DNA of 64,000 nucleotides, from NCBI RefSeq assembly GCF_025766255.1, contig NW_026516744.1:1-64000 (forward strand), written 5' to 3'. The DNA is from Zychaea mexicana. Lineage: Eukaryota > Mucoromycota > Mucoromycetes > Mucorales > Lichtheimiaceae. Of the stretch, positions 47,949 through 59,202 are shown piece after piece. Numbering within the stretch: the stretch's first letter is position 1; every line of letters starts with the position of its first letter. The notes beneath the pieces were generated by a model that searched no databases, was not told where the DNA came from, and worked only from the letters and a program-made list of their open reading frames with translations. The translations under genes were made by a program, and so were the position numbers.

Positions 47949-50603
47949 ATGCAAATCAAAGACAGCAACCACACCAACAACCACACAGCTGCTGACGCTG
48001 CTGCTGCTACTATCACCACGGACTCCCAACAAAGTAATGGCAAATCGTCAGTGGACGCTTCACCTGACATGCTCGGTCGTGTCAAGAAAGAAGAGCTGGT
48101 GCGACTGATATTGCAGTCTTTGAATGACCTTGGTTATCGGTAATTGCAGTTTTTCCTTTCCACTATACTCTTGTTTGCATGTGGGCGCCACTAGTTTACT
48201 CTCTTTCATTCTTTTTCCTTTCCTTTGACGTACTTTTGGCTTGTAATACCGTGCTTATGCAACGTCATTTAATGACTAAAAATTATCTCTGGCTTTGGGG
48301 GTTGGGTTCTTAATAGCGATGCTGCGGGAGCACTTCAAAAAGATTCTGGGATCGCACTTGAAACAGACACAATTACTCGTTTCCGTGGAGGGATTCTATC
48401 GGGCGATTGGCGGCTGGCCGAATCATTGCTGGCTACCTTGCCGGGAATACAAACCAACGACTTACTGCAAGCACAGTTCCTGATTAGACAGCAAAAGTTC
48501 TTGGAGCTGCTCGAGGCACAAAAGACAATGAAGGCTTTACATGTATTAAGAAATGAGTTGACACCGCTTGGTCAAAGTATCGAACGGCTGCATCAATTAT
48601 CAAGGTACATTTCGCGCATACATAATAGCATAGAAACACCAGAGCATGATATGACATTGTGAATTGAACTGATGCTCTTCTACCACTCCTTTAGTTTAAT
48701 ATTCTGCTCGTCAGTGGAAGATATCAAATCACAAGCACAATGGGACGGTGCAGGCGGAACATCACGGCAACAGTTGCTTGTTGATTTACAAAGTAATACT
48801 GAACTTTATCTCACGAGGCAAAGCATCCTCCTCTTCACCATGCCTTATCAGACAAAGGGCTCACACGCATTTGCGTTTCTGCATTTTTTAAAATTTAGAT
48901 TATATCCCGCCATCGATTATGATCCCGAACGAACGGCTGCTGACATTAATTAACCAAGCATATGAATGGCAGCGACGAGGATGTCTTTACCATAGTGACA
49001 GCACAGCTGACTTCTCTCTATTTGCGGATCATGTTTGCGACAAGTAAATCATCCTATTCAAAACCAGTGTTGAGACAGTCAATGGGCCGTGCTTGGATGG
49101 ATGGGAAGGGAAAGAACAAGCCAGTTGAAACTGACTGATACCGTGATTATCAACATGCTTTTTTCGTAGGAGCTTATTCCCATCCTCGACTATTCGAATC
49201 TTGGAAGGTCACACGGACGAAGTATGGCATCTATCTTTCTCAAACAGTGGTCGATATCTGACGTCGGTATCAAAAGATAAAACATGCATTGTCTGGGATA
49301 TGACTGTAAGTGTAGATAATCATTAACAATTCGGTGGGTGAATCTGCCTTTAAGTCATTCATATGCTAAGCTGCTACATATAACTTCTTTTAGACATTTG
49401 AGAAAGTACAGATTCTTGCGGGTCAGGACGAGTGTGCATCTTATTGTGCATGGTCGCCGGATGATTCCAAGTTACTGGTTTGTGGTATAGACACGTCATT
49501 AGTACTATGGGATCCATTGGTAAAGAGGCAGTGATATACAAAAGCTACGACTACATTTTTTATCGAAACTGTGCAACATTACTTATGAGCTCACGATGAT
49601 AATATGATATAGAACGGAAACCTGTTGCATACATATACCGAACACAAAGATCAAGTAACCAGCTGTGTGTGGCTACCTGATGGAGAACATTTCATCTCTG
49701 GAGCATGCGATACTACCTTATGTCTATGGGTAAGTTATATATATACACGAAACGCCATCATACCTTCTGCTAACTTTTAGCGTGTGTATATATAAATAAA
49801 CAGCATATAGATGGTCGAATCCAAAATACGTGGCCAGCACATCGAACTGTCGACATGAAAATCACACCAGACGGACGACGATTGGTCACTATCAGCTTCG
49901 ACAAGTATATCGGAATCTACGACCTCGACGATCTTAAATTAATGGATGTTGGGTATGTCATCGTGATTTGTTGTAAACGGATAATTGCCTAATGATAAAA
50001 AGAACTCACGGCTTTCATGTTCTATCTTTGCCGTGTATAGCAAAATTTCCGAGAATGAAATGATCACTTCACTGACAATCACTAAAGACGGTCGATATGC
50101 ACTCACAAATGTCCAGGATTCGCAAGAATTGCACTTATGGGACTTGGATGAACAACAGCTCGTACGGAAGTACTCTGGACAGAAGCAAAAGTCTTTTGTT
50201 ATTCGTTCAACGTTGGGCGGCGATGATGAATCATTTGTCTTGAGCGGTAGTGAAGGTAAAAAACTGATACACCTTTAGATTTTTGTCATGGGCCGTACTG
50301 GAAAATCCTTACAGATATATCTCTACCTATGTTAGATAATTGCGTGTACGTGTGGAGTCGGGAACATCAGACGCTCCTGGAAGTACTGGAAGGGCATACA
50401 GGAACGGTAAACTGTGTAAGTTGGTGTCCTGTTGGATTACCCAAGTTTGCATCGGCCAGTGACGATCAAACCATTCGAATGTAAGTTTTTGTGTATTTAC
50501 TAACGATCTTCAATATGTAAAGAAGGTTACTAATTCAATCACTATGTTTAGCTGGGGTTTACCGAATGAAGCACAGAATGGTCAAGATAAGATTCATGTA
50601 TAG
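47949..50603 (+). CDS. GID7: WDR26/Gid7 subunit of the GID/CTLH ubiquitin ligase
   Basis: WD40 scaffold protein of the GID/CTLH E3 ligase, which in yeast degrades gluconeogenic enzymes. Eleven exons (47949-48139, 48317-48604, 48695-48792, 48899-49043, 49170-49305, 49394-49519, 49613-49729, 49804-49952, 50041-50255, 50336-50480, 50552-50603) join in frame to 553 residues. A polar start is followed by a LisH motif (LVRLILQSLNDLGYR DAAGAL), a CTLH region (GDWRLAESLLATLP), the family phrase LIFCSSVEDIKSQAQWDG, YIPPSIMIP, and then seven WD40 blades starting LEGHTDEVWHLSFSNSG. The ATG used is the first one in frame. Coding-like Ser/Pro/Gln-rich sequence continues in frame upstream to about 47751 without an ATG, so an upstream exon is possible. 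Confidence 0.9.
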
Positions 50604-51153
50604 CTTGCTTCTTTCTCTCCGTCTCTCTGTTTACCCTTCCTTGCCCCTTCTCTGTACAGGAACAGCCTTCTTTTGCGATGATTACTATGCTTGTCTATAT
50701 ATCTTTTCTATTTTCCGTCTGTACAGAAATAACAACATCTCTTTTATTCCTTTTTTGTGTGTGTTTTTTACATTGTTGATTTCACTTGTGTGAGCCCAAT
50801 AATTGTTTGCTAAAATAATGGAAAAGTTTTATGATACAGGTATCGAATTTGATGGAGAATATTACATGGAATGCTCTTTGATGAATCGAGCAATTTCCTT
50901 CCTATGATAATAGTAAACACAAAATAACATGTGGTAAGCAAAACAAAAAGTACGATCCAAAGTAACTGCCTTTCCATTATCTACCTTTTCGTAGCAACAA
51001 CATTAACGACAAGATCACGTTCCTTGGAGTTGCGTTTTGAGTCAACTACATTTCGAAACAGTGCGATTTGCCGGGATATATCAATAGTATTATTTACTAT
51101 ATCTAACATAGAGCCACAGGTCAGAGAGACATATCCACAGATTCGTAATCCAT

Positions 51154-53227
51154 TCATGCTTTTTTCTTACCATCTGGGTCACCAGGAGTAACATCCACAC
51201 CGATGATATAAGATATCCGATGTAAAGATCCTGGATCCAGGGGCGAGGTCTTTTTTCGATCTTTCTCTGTCTTCTCGACAAACTCGCCGAGTTGCACTGC
51301 AGTCTTTTGCAACCGATTCCGATAGCCAATCGTTTTCACATACGATTTGGTGTATGGTTGTAGCTCTCGAAATTGTGGTACTTCTTCAAGAAACTCCACT
51401 AGTCTTGGGAAGATATCCGGAATTTTGCGCAACCTTTTTGTTTGTTTCTTTTTGTTAAATATCACGGTATATATGCTTGTTTTTCCTCTTTGTTCCAACT
51501 TCAACACAAAATTACCATGCTTCATGCGTAGCGACCGTATCGGCTGAAAACATGACCTTCAGAAAATGAGTGTAGTTTTTGACCAAGTCAAATGGTTTGA
51601 GAAGCTTTCTAATCATTGCTTCTTCACTAGCAAAGGTTGCCCTGGTGATGTTGTATCCTAGCGGCACGACAATTGTTGGAGTTTAGTAAGTGTGGTAGCT
51701 GAAGGCATCACTCTACCTCTATGCAAGGATGTCTGATGGTTTATTCTCGTATACCTCTCGTAAACTCTCGGCGCAAAACGCGTAAGGTGGACTTGGTAAC
51801 GTCAGGGGCAGCATTGGTGACCCTGTAGCATGGTGTAACGATGGGCATGTATGCATTCTCAAACTCTACCTGGAACGGTTCAACGGTACAAAATTCTTCA
51901 GTTATATGTTTACAACAAAATAATCCTCTTCTCCTTCCTCTGCTTGATAAAGTGCAATAAATGATAACATGTATACCAGTGATTGATAATCGATTGGGCT
52001 GCCATCATGGTTGGGAATATAATCTGTCAACATGACAGGAGCAGGCCAGGGCCACGTGGACCATTGTGCGAAGAATGCTGAAACAAGGCTATAAACATTG
52101 ATGGAGCGCCCAGACGTTCGCTCGATAATGTATGTCTTGAGTAAGAGTAGTACCAATGCACCGCTGTTGAGATATCCGAGCTGTTTATCGTACAAATGAC
52201 GCTGAACAGACCACCATTTAATACTTTGTGCTGCCGTTCGAAATGATTGTAAATGTGCCTTGTCGATTCGTTTGAGTATAAATTTCAATGTACGAGGGCC
52301 TGTGCGTGTGCATGCAAAGTGTCAGCCTAACTTGACAATCCCGAAATTTCCTTTCTTTGTCCTACCTGCCAAAGATCCCATGCACGGTTCATCTAGACCA
52401 GTGAGAATTTTATTGTCCAAAATATCGATATCTGCCGGAACCGTTTCCATCTTCAAGCGGACAAAGCAAATGTCCACCTGCACACAAAAGTCATACATAA
52501 CAAGGACGTAATAAGTCAGTCCATATAGTTTCTTTCTTTCTTTTTTTGTCCCGTGCTGCATTAACAAAAATAAAACTGATGCCTACCGGTATTCGGTCAA
52601 TTGTACATTTGATAATAGGTACACGCGCTTGATCAATTATCTACCAAGGTAATGAAAATAAGCAGACAGTACTTGGATGAACTAACGCACTAACACGCTT
52701 TGCCCTTTCCCGTTCTCGCTCCCTTAACCGCAATATCCACCTACTTACAAGAACATCTCGTACAGTCGCCTGCTTCTTTAAAAGCTCCTCAAAGATTCGA
52801 AAAAAGTCGCGTCTTCGAACTGTTGACGGACCCAAGAATGCAACATCAATGTCACCAGAAGCGAGATGCGCGCCCAAACCGTACGAACCAAAAGGAATAA
52901 ACTGACATTGAATCGTGCTCTTTTGCAAATTGTACTCTTTCTTGATTTGGTTGACTAGCCCAGGTACGAGGAGTCGTACCATATCCATTAGAAGCCGACT
53001 ACATGAATATTCCGTGTCCGTTTTAGTTTGTTTGAATTTGTGAGTGCATGTTAAATAAAAAAAGTGCCTTTGGGAAATCAGCGATTATCTGTAACGTATA
53101 CACCCCACCCCCCCAAAAAAAACAAAAAACAAAAAATAGCCAAATGGCATTACCGTCTACCCAGCTGATCCTCGTTCTCGATGACATTATGGCTTATGAG
53201 GTATGTCGACCATGAGTCCGGGTACAT
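51154..53227 (-). CDS. Poly(A) polymerase-like nucleotidyltransferase, compact form
   Basis: Nucleotidyltransferase of the canonical poly(A) polymerase type. Eight exons (53227-53154, 52998-52749, 52640-52587, 52477-52366, 52299-51977, 51869-51755, 51657-51516, 51433-51154) join in frame to about 449 residues. The catalytic palm shows FGSYGLG followed by the DxD pair in SGDIDVAFLGP, and the third carboxylate lies in the VDICF strand after VPIIKCTID. The PAP central domain follows (LGYLNSGALVLLLL, then FFAQWSTWPWPAPVML), then MPIVTPCYRVTNAAPD and an RRM-like C-terminal part (YTHFLK). All three acidic residues are present. The sequence is divergent, and the protein is shorter than yeast Pap1 (568 residues). 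The start is uncertain; an upstream exon may exist. It converges with GID7 across 550 bases. Confidence 0.75.
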
Positions 53228-55861
53228 GAGAAAGGAAGATAATTGCGTGAATTTCTGGCAGTAAGCAGCAGGAGTTTATGTGATCATTTGATTACTGCTG
53301 AGTTCCACTTCAAATGGTCGTTTCGCCAGTGATCAGCGGGCCAATGTTAATAATGTTATTACTGACCTATTGTTCCCGTACCGTTGACAAGGACGATAAC
53401 TAGTCCAGATAGTAACATGCTGTCTCCAATGATCTAATAAATTTGGGTCTTGTATACATAGATAAATACTCTCTTGCTGTAATATAATCTTTATATTTGC
53501 AGTACCATTTGGTCACATATTCTTCCTCATGGCATGATGTTGAATGCTGTATCATTCTCAAGCCAAACCATATTCTTTCTCCAACAATGATGGCTGCTGT
53601 TTCAATAAAGGCATGTGGGGAATAGAATCCTGTGTACTATGATGCATGTGCGACTTAACGGCAATGGTGTTGCAACCAGAATAACTACAAAAAAAAACAA
53701 CGTAAAGGATGTCTTATGCTTTTGTTTGGCACCGAGAACATCTATTTTGAAAACCATACCCGTTGTGAGACTGAGGATGAATAAATCTTTTATAATACGA
53801 TCAGGTAAGTACTACTACTATTTCTCTTTATCACTTCATGTCAATGTGTGTGTATACTTGAAGATTATATACCGCATTCATGCTCAAAACAAAATCAATA
53901 TTACTTCGCCGACGATCTCATGGCAACTATATTGCTCAATGCAAAAGTCTCCACTGTACAATCAGGAGCGAGAACGACGAGTCTCGCTCGCATATGAAGA
54001 AGAAGTATTACAACAATATAAAACACGCACAAGCAAGTTCAACGAACGGGAAGAGAGAAAAAACATTCTTTATTTGAAACATGATACTACTAAGCAATAA
54101 TAGGGTGTCGATGTCTTAGCTTCCCTGCACTTAGGCAGGTATTGACAGGAGCAACCAACGAGAAGGTGCATCGACATCTGCTCCCACTTACCTTCAACCA
54201 CTTACCTTGCGCCTTCGTCGCCCGTGCCTACAAAACAAGCACCACCACCCACCCACACACCCACTTACCTTCACCCACTTACCTTACGCCTTCGTCGCCC
54301 GTGCCTACAAAACAAGCACCACCACCCACCCACACACCCACTTACCTTCAACCACTTACCTTACGCCTTCGTCGCCCGTGCCTACAAAACAAGCACCACC
54401 ACCCACACACACACCCACCCACCCACGACCTACAAAACCCGCGTTAGCCCCCACTCCCTCCCCAGACATCCACAAAAAAAAGAAAGGGACTTACCATAAG
54501 TGAAAAGAGAAAGAAAAAGCGAGGAAGCAACACGCTGCGGAAAATGGGTGTCTTTTTATGGGCAAAAGTTCATTTCCAAAAAGAACGCTGGCCTGGACCC
54601 CTACGGGTTCCAGGGTCCGCGTACAAAAAACCAAAACTGGCAAAGATAAGCTCCGTGCTCAACAAAGCGCAGAACAATGACAAACGACAGTAACACGATC
54701 ACAACGCGCTTTATCACACTTTGGTACGCCTTTTCCATCTTTTTTCTTTTTATTTTACCTTCTGTGTTCGCGTAGTTCTGTTCGCGAAAATAATGGAAAG
54801 GAAAGAAATTTGTTGGGAGGGTATGCACACCAGCAACAACGGCGCTAAGGCAAGCTGTTCTAAGCTGAGAGAACCAGTTTAATGGTATGTTTCGCTTGCT
54901 ACGCCCGTTTCAACCCCTTGACTAACCGAAAACATCGTTGGCACAACTTTCATGTGCTCAGAAGCAAGGCTAAGATTATGCATGCTTGACTCTCGTACGA
55001 GCCGACCATCCTCATTTTGTTTTTTTCCCACATACATCATACATCACCCACACATACGCCGATGAAGTCACACCACGTCTGATTGACTTTGTACCGCTAT
55101 TGCAGAGGGAGGTGGTTGATAAAACGAGCAAACCAAACGACAGTATCAACCTGAAGAAGCAGCCTGTATGGATAATAGTAGCTCTAGGATGACGCGCATA
55201 CTATGCTGAAAACAGCCATGCTGCTCGATAATTTGCTCTTGACCACTTATTTTAAGCAGCCCACATCCATCATTGCGGGCTTGGAGGATCGGCAATCGCT
55301 GATTGTCTTGGGCATATACTCGTACAAGAGAGCGTTCTTTATTTTCGTTACACACGCCACGACAGTTGATATAACAACGGCCGAGACTTTCTACAATGTC
55401 TCACTGATCCCATGAAGACGCTGGCTGCGGCGTTCAGCACATGTTTACTCCAAATAAAACCCAAACAAACAATTTATTGCTCAATATAAACAACATTGAC
55501 CCGAACCCTGTCAGAAACCCTTTGATCATTGGCTTGACCTTTGCGCTATCCAATCTAATACACGCCCAGTCATCCTGCTGATGAGATACTTAGTCACCAT
55601 AATGCAAAAAGCATGTGTGAACCAAACAAAACAAAAGAGAGAAGCAGTCTCGTGTGTCTATGACAGTGGCGGTCTGTGTGCGAAACAGATAGAACAGATA
55701 GAACAGTTTGACAATATGATACATGAGTATGACTTTAGCTAAGAACAATAAAATGTGAAGGAGGAGATGGAAAGAAAAAAAAAGAGCGGTAGGTTGTATC
55801 TATATTTTGCTTTTTGCTTTTTTTTGGGGGGGGGTGGGTGGGTTGTTACAGTGAAGAGTGA
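53228..55861. other. Intergenic region with minisatellite and chance frames
   Basis: About 2.6 kb. A 161-codon frame at 53615-54100 is Lys/Tyr/Ser-rich and matches no family. Its second half (53950-54080) looks mildly coding-like in two frames, which argues against either. A 77-bp tandem repeat lies at 54184-54420. From 54850 to 55860 nothing is recognised. A T-run followed by a G-run lies near 55815-55845. Confidence 0.4.
54184..54443. repeat. 77-bp minisatellite, three copies plus partial
   Basis: A unit beginning cttcgtcgcccgtgcctac starts at 54213, 54290 and 54367, so the period is exactly 77 bases. Part of a further copy precedes it (from 54184), and the third copy diverges after its first 50 bases. 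The unit is C/A-rich with acc and cac runs. Because 77 is not a multiple of three, each copy is read in a different frame, so three parallel open frames with the same peptide phrases arise. None is likely to be a gene. Confidence 0.9.
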
Positions 55862-57540
55862 TTAAAGGGGTGGGGGCCTAAAGCGGGCTAACAGAGAAGA
55901 GACCTGGGTGGCGACCATGCATGGTACGAATGGCTCATCGTGGAAGAGAAATCGCCAATAATAGGCCGCCCAGATTGCTTGCAGGATGCAGGCAATGATA
56001 GTTGGTATTATGGTAATGGGGTGTGTACGTGGCTCGTCAGGTAAAGTGACTTGACAAAGAAGCGGATTGATCGAGTTTGGGCTAGGATTCGAGTACCGAA
56101 GGCGACCGCCACACTTGATATTTGTGGGGGGCACTCGAATAGGAAGAGGGTCGTTTGTAGAATCGATGTTAGAGCGACAAGACGACAGTCAGATGATGGA
56201 GCATGAGAGATATTGAAACGGTTGAAGGCGTAATAAAGTCGGTAATGTCCCATGGATAGCGCATAACCAGACGTTGCGGGCAGTGTGTTCCATTGGTCAT
56301 GACCAAGATTATGACCATTGTCGAGCAGTAATGCCAGTGACACTGTGTATTGGTGGTGAGCATGTGCGGCGATATCATTTTGCCTGCCATTTCGGCAATG
56401 TGGTATGCAAGCGGTGAGAGAGCGGTGTCGCATCAATTGCACCAAGACGTCCGCAGTGGCTGTTGCCTGAATATACTGGGGGCAGACAGAGACGTGCAAA
56501 GCTATTGATCATGAAGAGTCGTTCTTGACATATCATTGAAAAATCCATTAGTCAGGATCCTTCGTATAATACCATCCGCAGCTGATCGACGGCGGAGATA
56601 GCCAAGTGAGGCATCGAAAACAGAGAGATCAGATACTTTCATTGTTTTGAAGCCGGGACGATGTAGGCTCGTGTTAGCCAATGTTGGTGCCCAAATGGCG
56701 TTGAGCGGTAGCTGGAGAACTGATGCGGCAGAGAGGTTGGATGATAACCAGTCAATTGGGAGGTGATCGATAGCATGATACAGCAGGTGATGCCATGAAC
56801 AGGTGGTGAGATATGTTTTGGAGTTGAAACTTGGTCAAAAAGCGGTTCCAACCATCGCGGTTGTAACGCTGACTGTGGTAGTAGCGGATTCAAAATGACA
56901 ACCCCGCCGTGGCTGCGCGGCTGGCAAAGGTGTTCGAAGCCGATGCGAGGAAACATGCGAGTCATGAAGAATTGGCCACATAGTGAGCGTAACTTGCTGA
57001 AGAAAGATGAAGGCTCAGCGCCAACGAGTCGTAGTACATGCCATAGTTTGGACAAAATTGGCGAGTTGAGTACCGTAGCGCGGCCGCGAATTGATAGTTG
57101 ACATTGCGAGGAGTGAAGCTGGCAGGGCGACCGGATCTTGACTAGTAGCTGTTCCAAAAACGCGCGTAGTTGATGTCGAGATGATGCTAGTGGGTACCCG
57201 AGGTAGATTACCGGGTTGTCGTCGGCATGGAGGATAGCCCGACCTATCGAAGATAGGTGCCCGATCTGGAAGCGGCCTTCCACAGAGCGATATGAGTTGA
57301 ATTTTGTGAGCAATCATCCGTGCATTCGATGGGGCCTGATAGCGGTGTAGATTTAGGCGTAGGCGCTCCAATTCTTGGGGAGAAGCTAGGAATACGAACA
57401 CATCATCCGCGTAAGTCAAAGACGGTTCTCCGTCCTCTTTTCGTTGGTCGGTAGCTTTGTAAGAACAGTAAAAAGGCTTTACGCAAAAGTGGTTTTGTAG
57501 ATGGGAGACCATACTCGAGTGTTAGTTTGAAAACGGGTAT
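55862..57540 (-). mobile_element. LINE-type (non-LTR) retrotransposon fragment with broken reverse transcriptase
   Basis: The minus strand encodes the later part of a non-LTR reverse transcriptase. The catalytic box LTYADDVFVF is at 57402-57413. It is followed by LHRYQAPSNARMIAHK, and after a frameshift near 57305 by GRAILHADDNPVIYLGYPLA, LSIRGRATVLNSPILSKLWH and LCQPRSHGGVVILNPL, all typical of the RT thumb and connection region of fungal LINEs. Reading stops at 56639 and later pieces (56499-56008) are in other frames. Everything upstream of the YADD box is missing or unrecognisable, including the endonuclease, so the copy is 5'-truncated and dead. A T-run at about 55815-55825 on the plus strand may mark the old poly(A) tail. 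Confidence 0.8.
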
Positions 57541-58889
57541 CAGGCTCATCCTTGACTTCTTTATTACACATCAGTTACTTGGCTGCTACTAAAGACTGCT
57601 GCATTGACAAAGAATGATATAGTCATTGCTCTGTCGCGTAACCGTGGCTCAACAGCCGATGGCTACGTGCATATGTATAAAGATGGCAATTCAACTTGAA
57701 CAAGGTACGCATCGTTCAAAGGATACTCTTTGTAGTTCAACCAAGTGCCTTAAAACGTTCCAGAAATTCATGGAAAACAGAAGACTTTCAGAAATCTTTC
57801 AGGTATTTTAATTGCAAACTGTCGCTATAGAAGCAAGAGTAAAGGTAGGCAATCTTGTTTGAAAGAGCCATATGTAGTAACAACGACCATCTCGTCAAGC
57901 AGCAAAAGATTCAAGATGATTAGTAGGGTTCTCTAGCGAAACTGTTTGCGTTATGCTGTTTTCAAGGATAGAAATGTGAATATACCAGTATCATATATTA
58001 CTTGATGCAAAACCCTACAAGAGTTACTGTATCAGTGCTGTACAACAAAAATCTTTCAATATATACATGTTGTGCGGAGAGATTTTGGTTGCTTCAGGTC
58101 GTTCTAGCCGTACCAATCTAATAAAAATAATCGCCAATGCTGCTAAAAATATGATCTTGGTTATTATTGTCCTTTGAATTCGTTGATCGTGGTTCGCTGC
58201 ATGGGCTTGTGTACAGCAGTCCGGAAATACTGTTGCTGCAGCACACGCCATCACAACGGCACTACCACTGTAGCTTAGTACCATGCTAAAAAGACATCTT
58301 TAGTTCAAGACTTGTTTTCATAAAAAAAAGAGGGTCTTGATGGCAAAAGGACGACCACTAGAGGATAATGTCTGTGCATTATGAATACATCACTAATTTT
58401 ATTTAGCTTGACGCACCCTGGATTCAAAATGTCTTTTTTCCCCTGAAATTAGCTTTTTGTCGCCTGTATGAGCCTTTTACCAGTTTGCTGAGCGGTGATA
58501 AGTTTTGAAAAATGAGACCTGGAAAACTGGATGGAAACCACCATCTTTTTTACATAGGCAACTTTTGCAAGAATAGCATGAGTAAGACATCACAATAACC
58601 TTTCACTGTACGTATGTATGTATTTTTGCACTAAAACGAGAGAAATAAAACGTCTGTCAATCTTGTAGGAAAGCAGTATACCTTTTTAGATGACCTTGTT
58701 GATGTAGTGTCACGTATGAGACCGTACTTCATACATACAATGTGACCTTCTGCGCCAGCGTTTATGTTTTCCCTCCACTAATCGCGATGGCGACCCTACT
58801 ACAAAACAACTGTATATGTGTATACTACTGTACAGTATTTGCCCTTTAATAACCCAAGATACATATGCGCGTACTAGCCATTCCTCTGC

Positions 58890-58895
58890 TATATA
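58890..58895 (+). promoter_or_regulatory. TATA box before a 70-aa frame
   Basis: TATATA lies about 100 bases before the ATG at 58990. A CT-rich, then C/A-rich leader (for example attcaacccccaaaccacac) lies between them, as seen before expressed genes in this window. Confidence 0.35.
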
Positions 58896-58989
58896 GGGGT
58901 ATCATTAAGCGAGAAAACTCGTACACTTTTCACGTTGTTCTTTCTTCAATCCGCACCCACATTCAACCCCCAAACCACACGTTTGTACC

Positions 58990-59202
58990 ATGCGAGAAAA
59001 AAGACTATCGTTAGAAAGGGGATCTTTATATTGTTTTCTCAGATTTCTGGACTCGTACGGTCTTAGACTAAAAAGCATGGATTATTTTCCGCATATTTTA
59101 GCGTCGATTTTTTTTTTTACCAAATTATATGTTTCACATAATCAATCGGTTATCCGTTTTGTGGAACGGTCGATCCCCACAACGCGACCTTACCAAAATT
59201 AG
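58990..59202 (+). CDS. Small hypothetical protein (70 aa) with promoter-like upstream region
   Basis: This open frame of 70 codons is preceded by a TATA box and a typical fungal leader. The product is basic at its start and has one hydrophobic stretch (HILASIFFFTKLYV). No domain is recognised. It may be a real small gene, or the promoter and start of a larger gene whose body has been lost. Confidence 0.3.
   Translation: MREKRLSLERGSLYCFLRFLDSYGLRLKSMDYFPHILASIFFFTKLYVSHNQSVIRFVERSIPTTRPYQN

Noticed and set aside
53615..54100. A 161-codon plus-strand frame
   Set aside because: Composition changes abruptly (a Tyr/Phe/Ser-rich middle from intron-like sequence), no domain is seen, and an overlapping frame looks as good over its second half.
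54142..54503. Three overlapping Pro/Thr/His-rich frames
   Set aside because: They are the three frame readings of the 77-bp tandem repeat.
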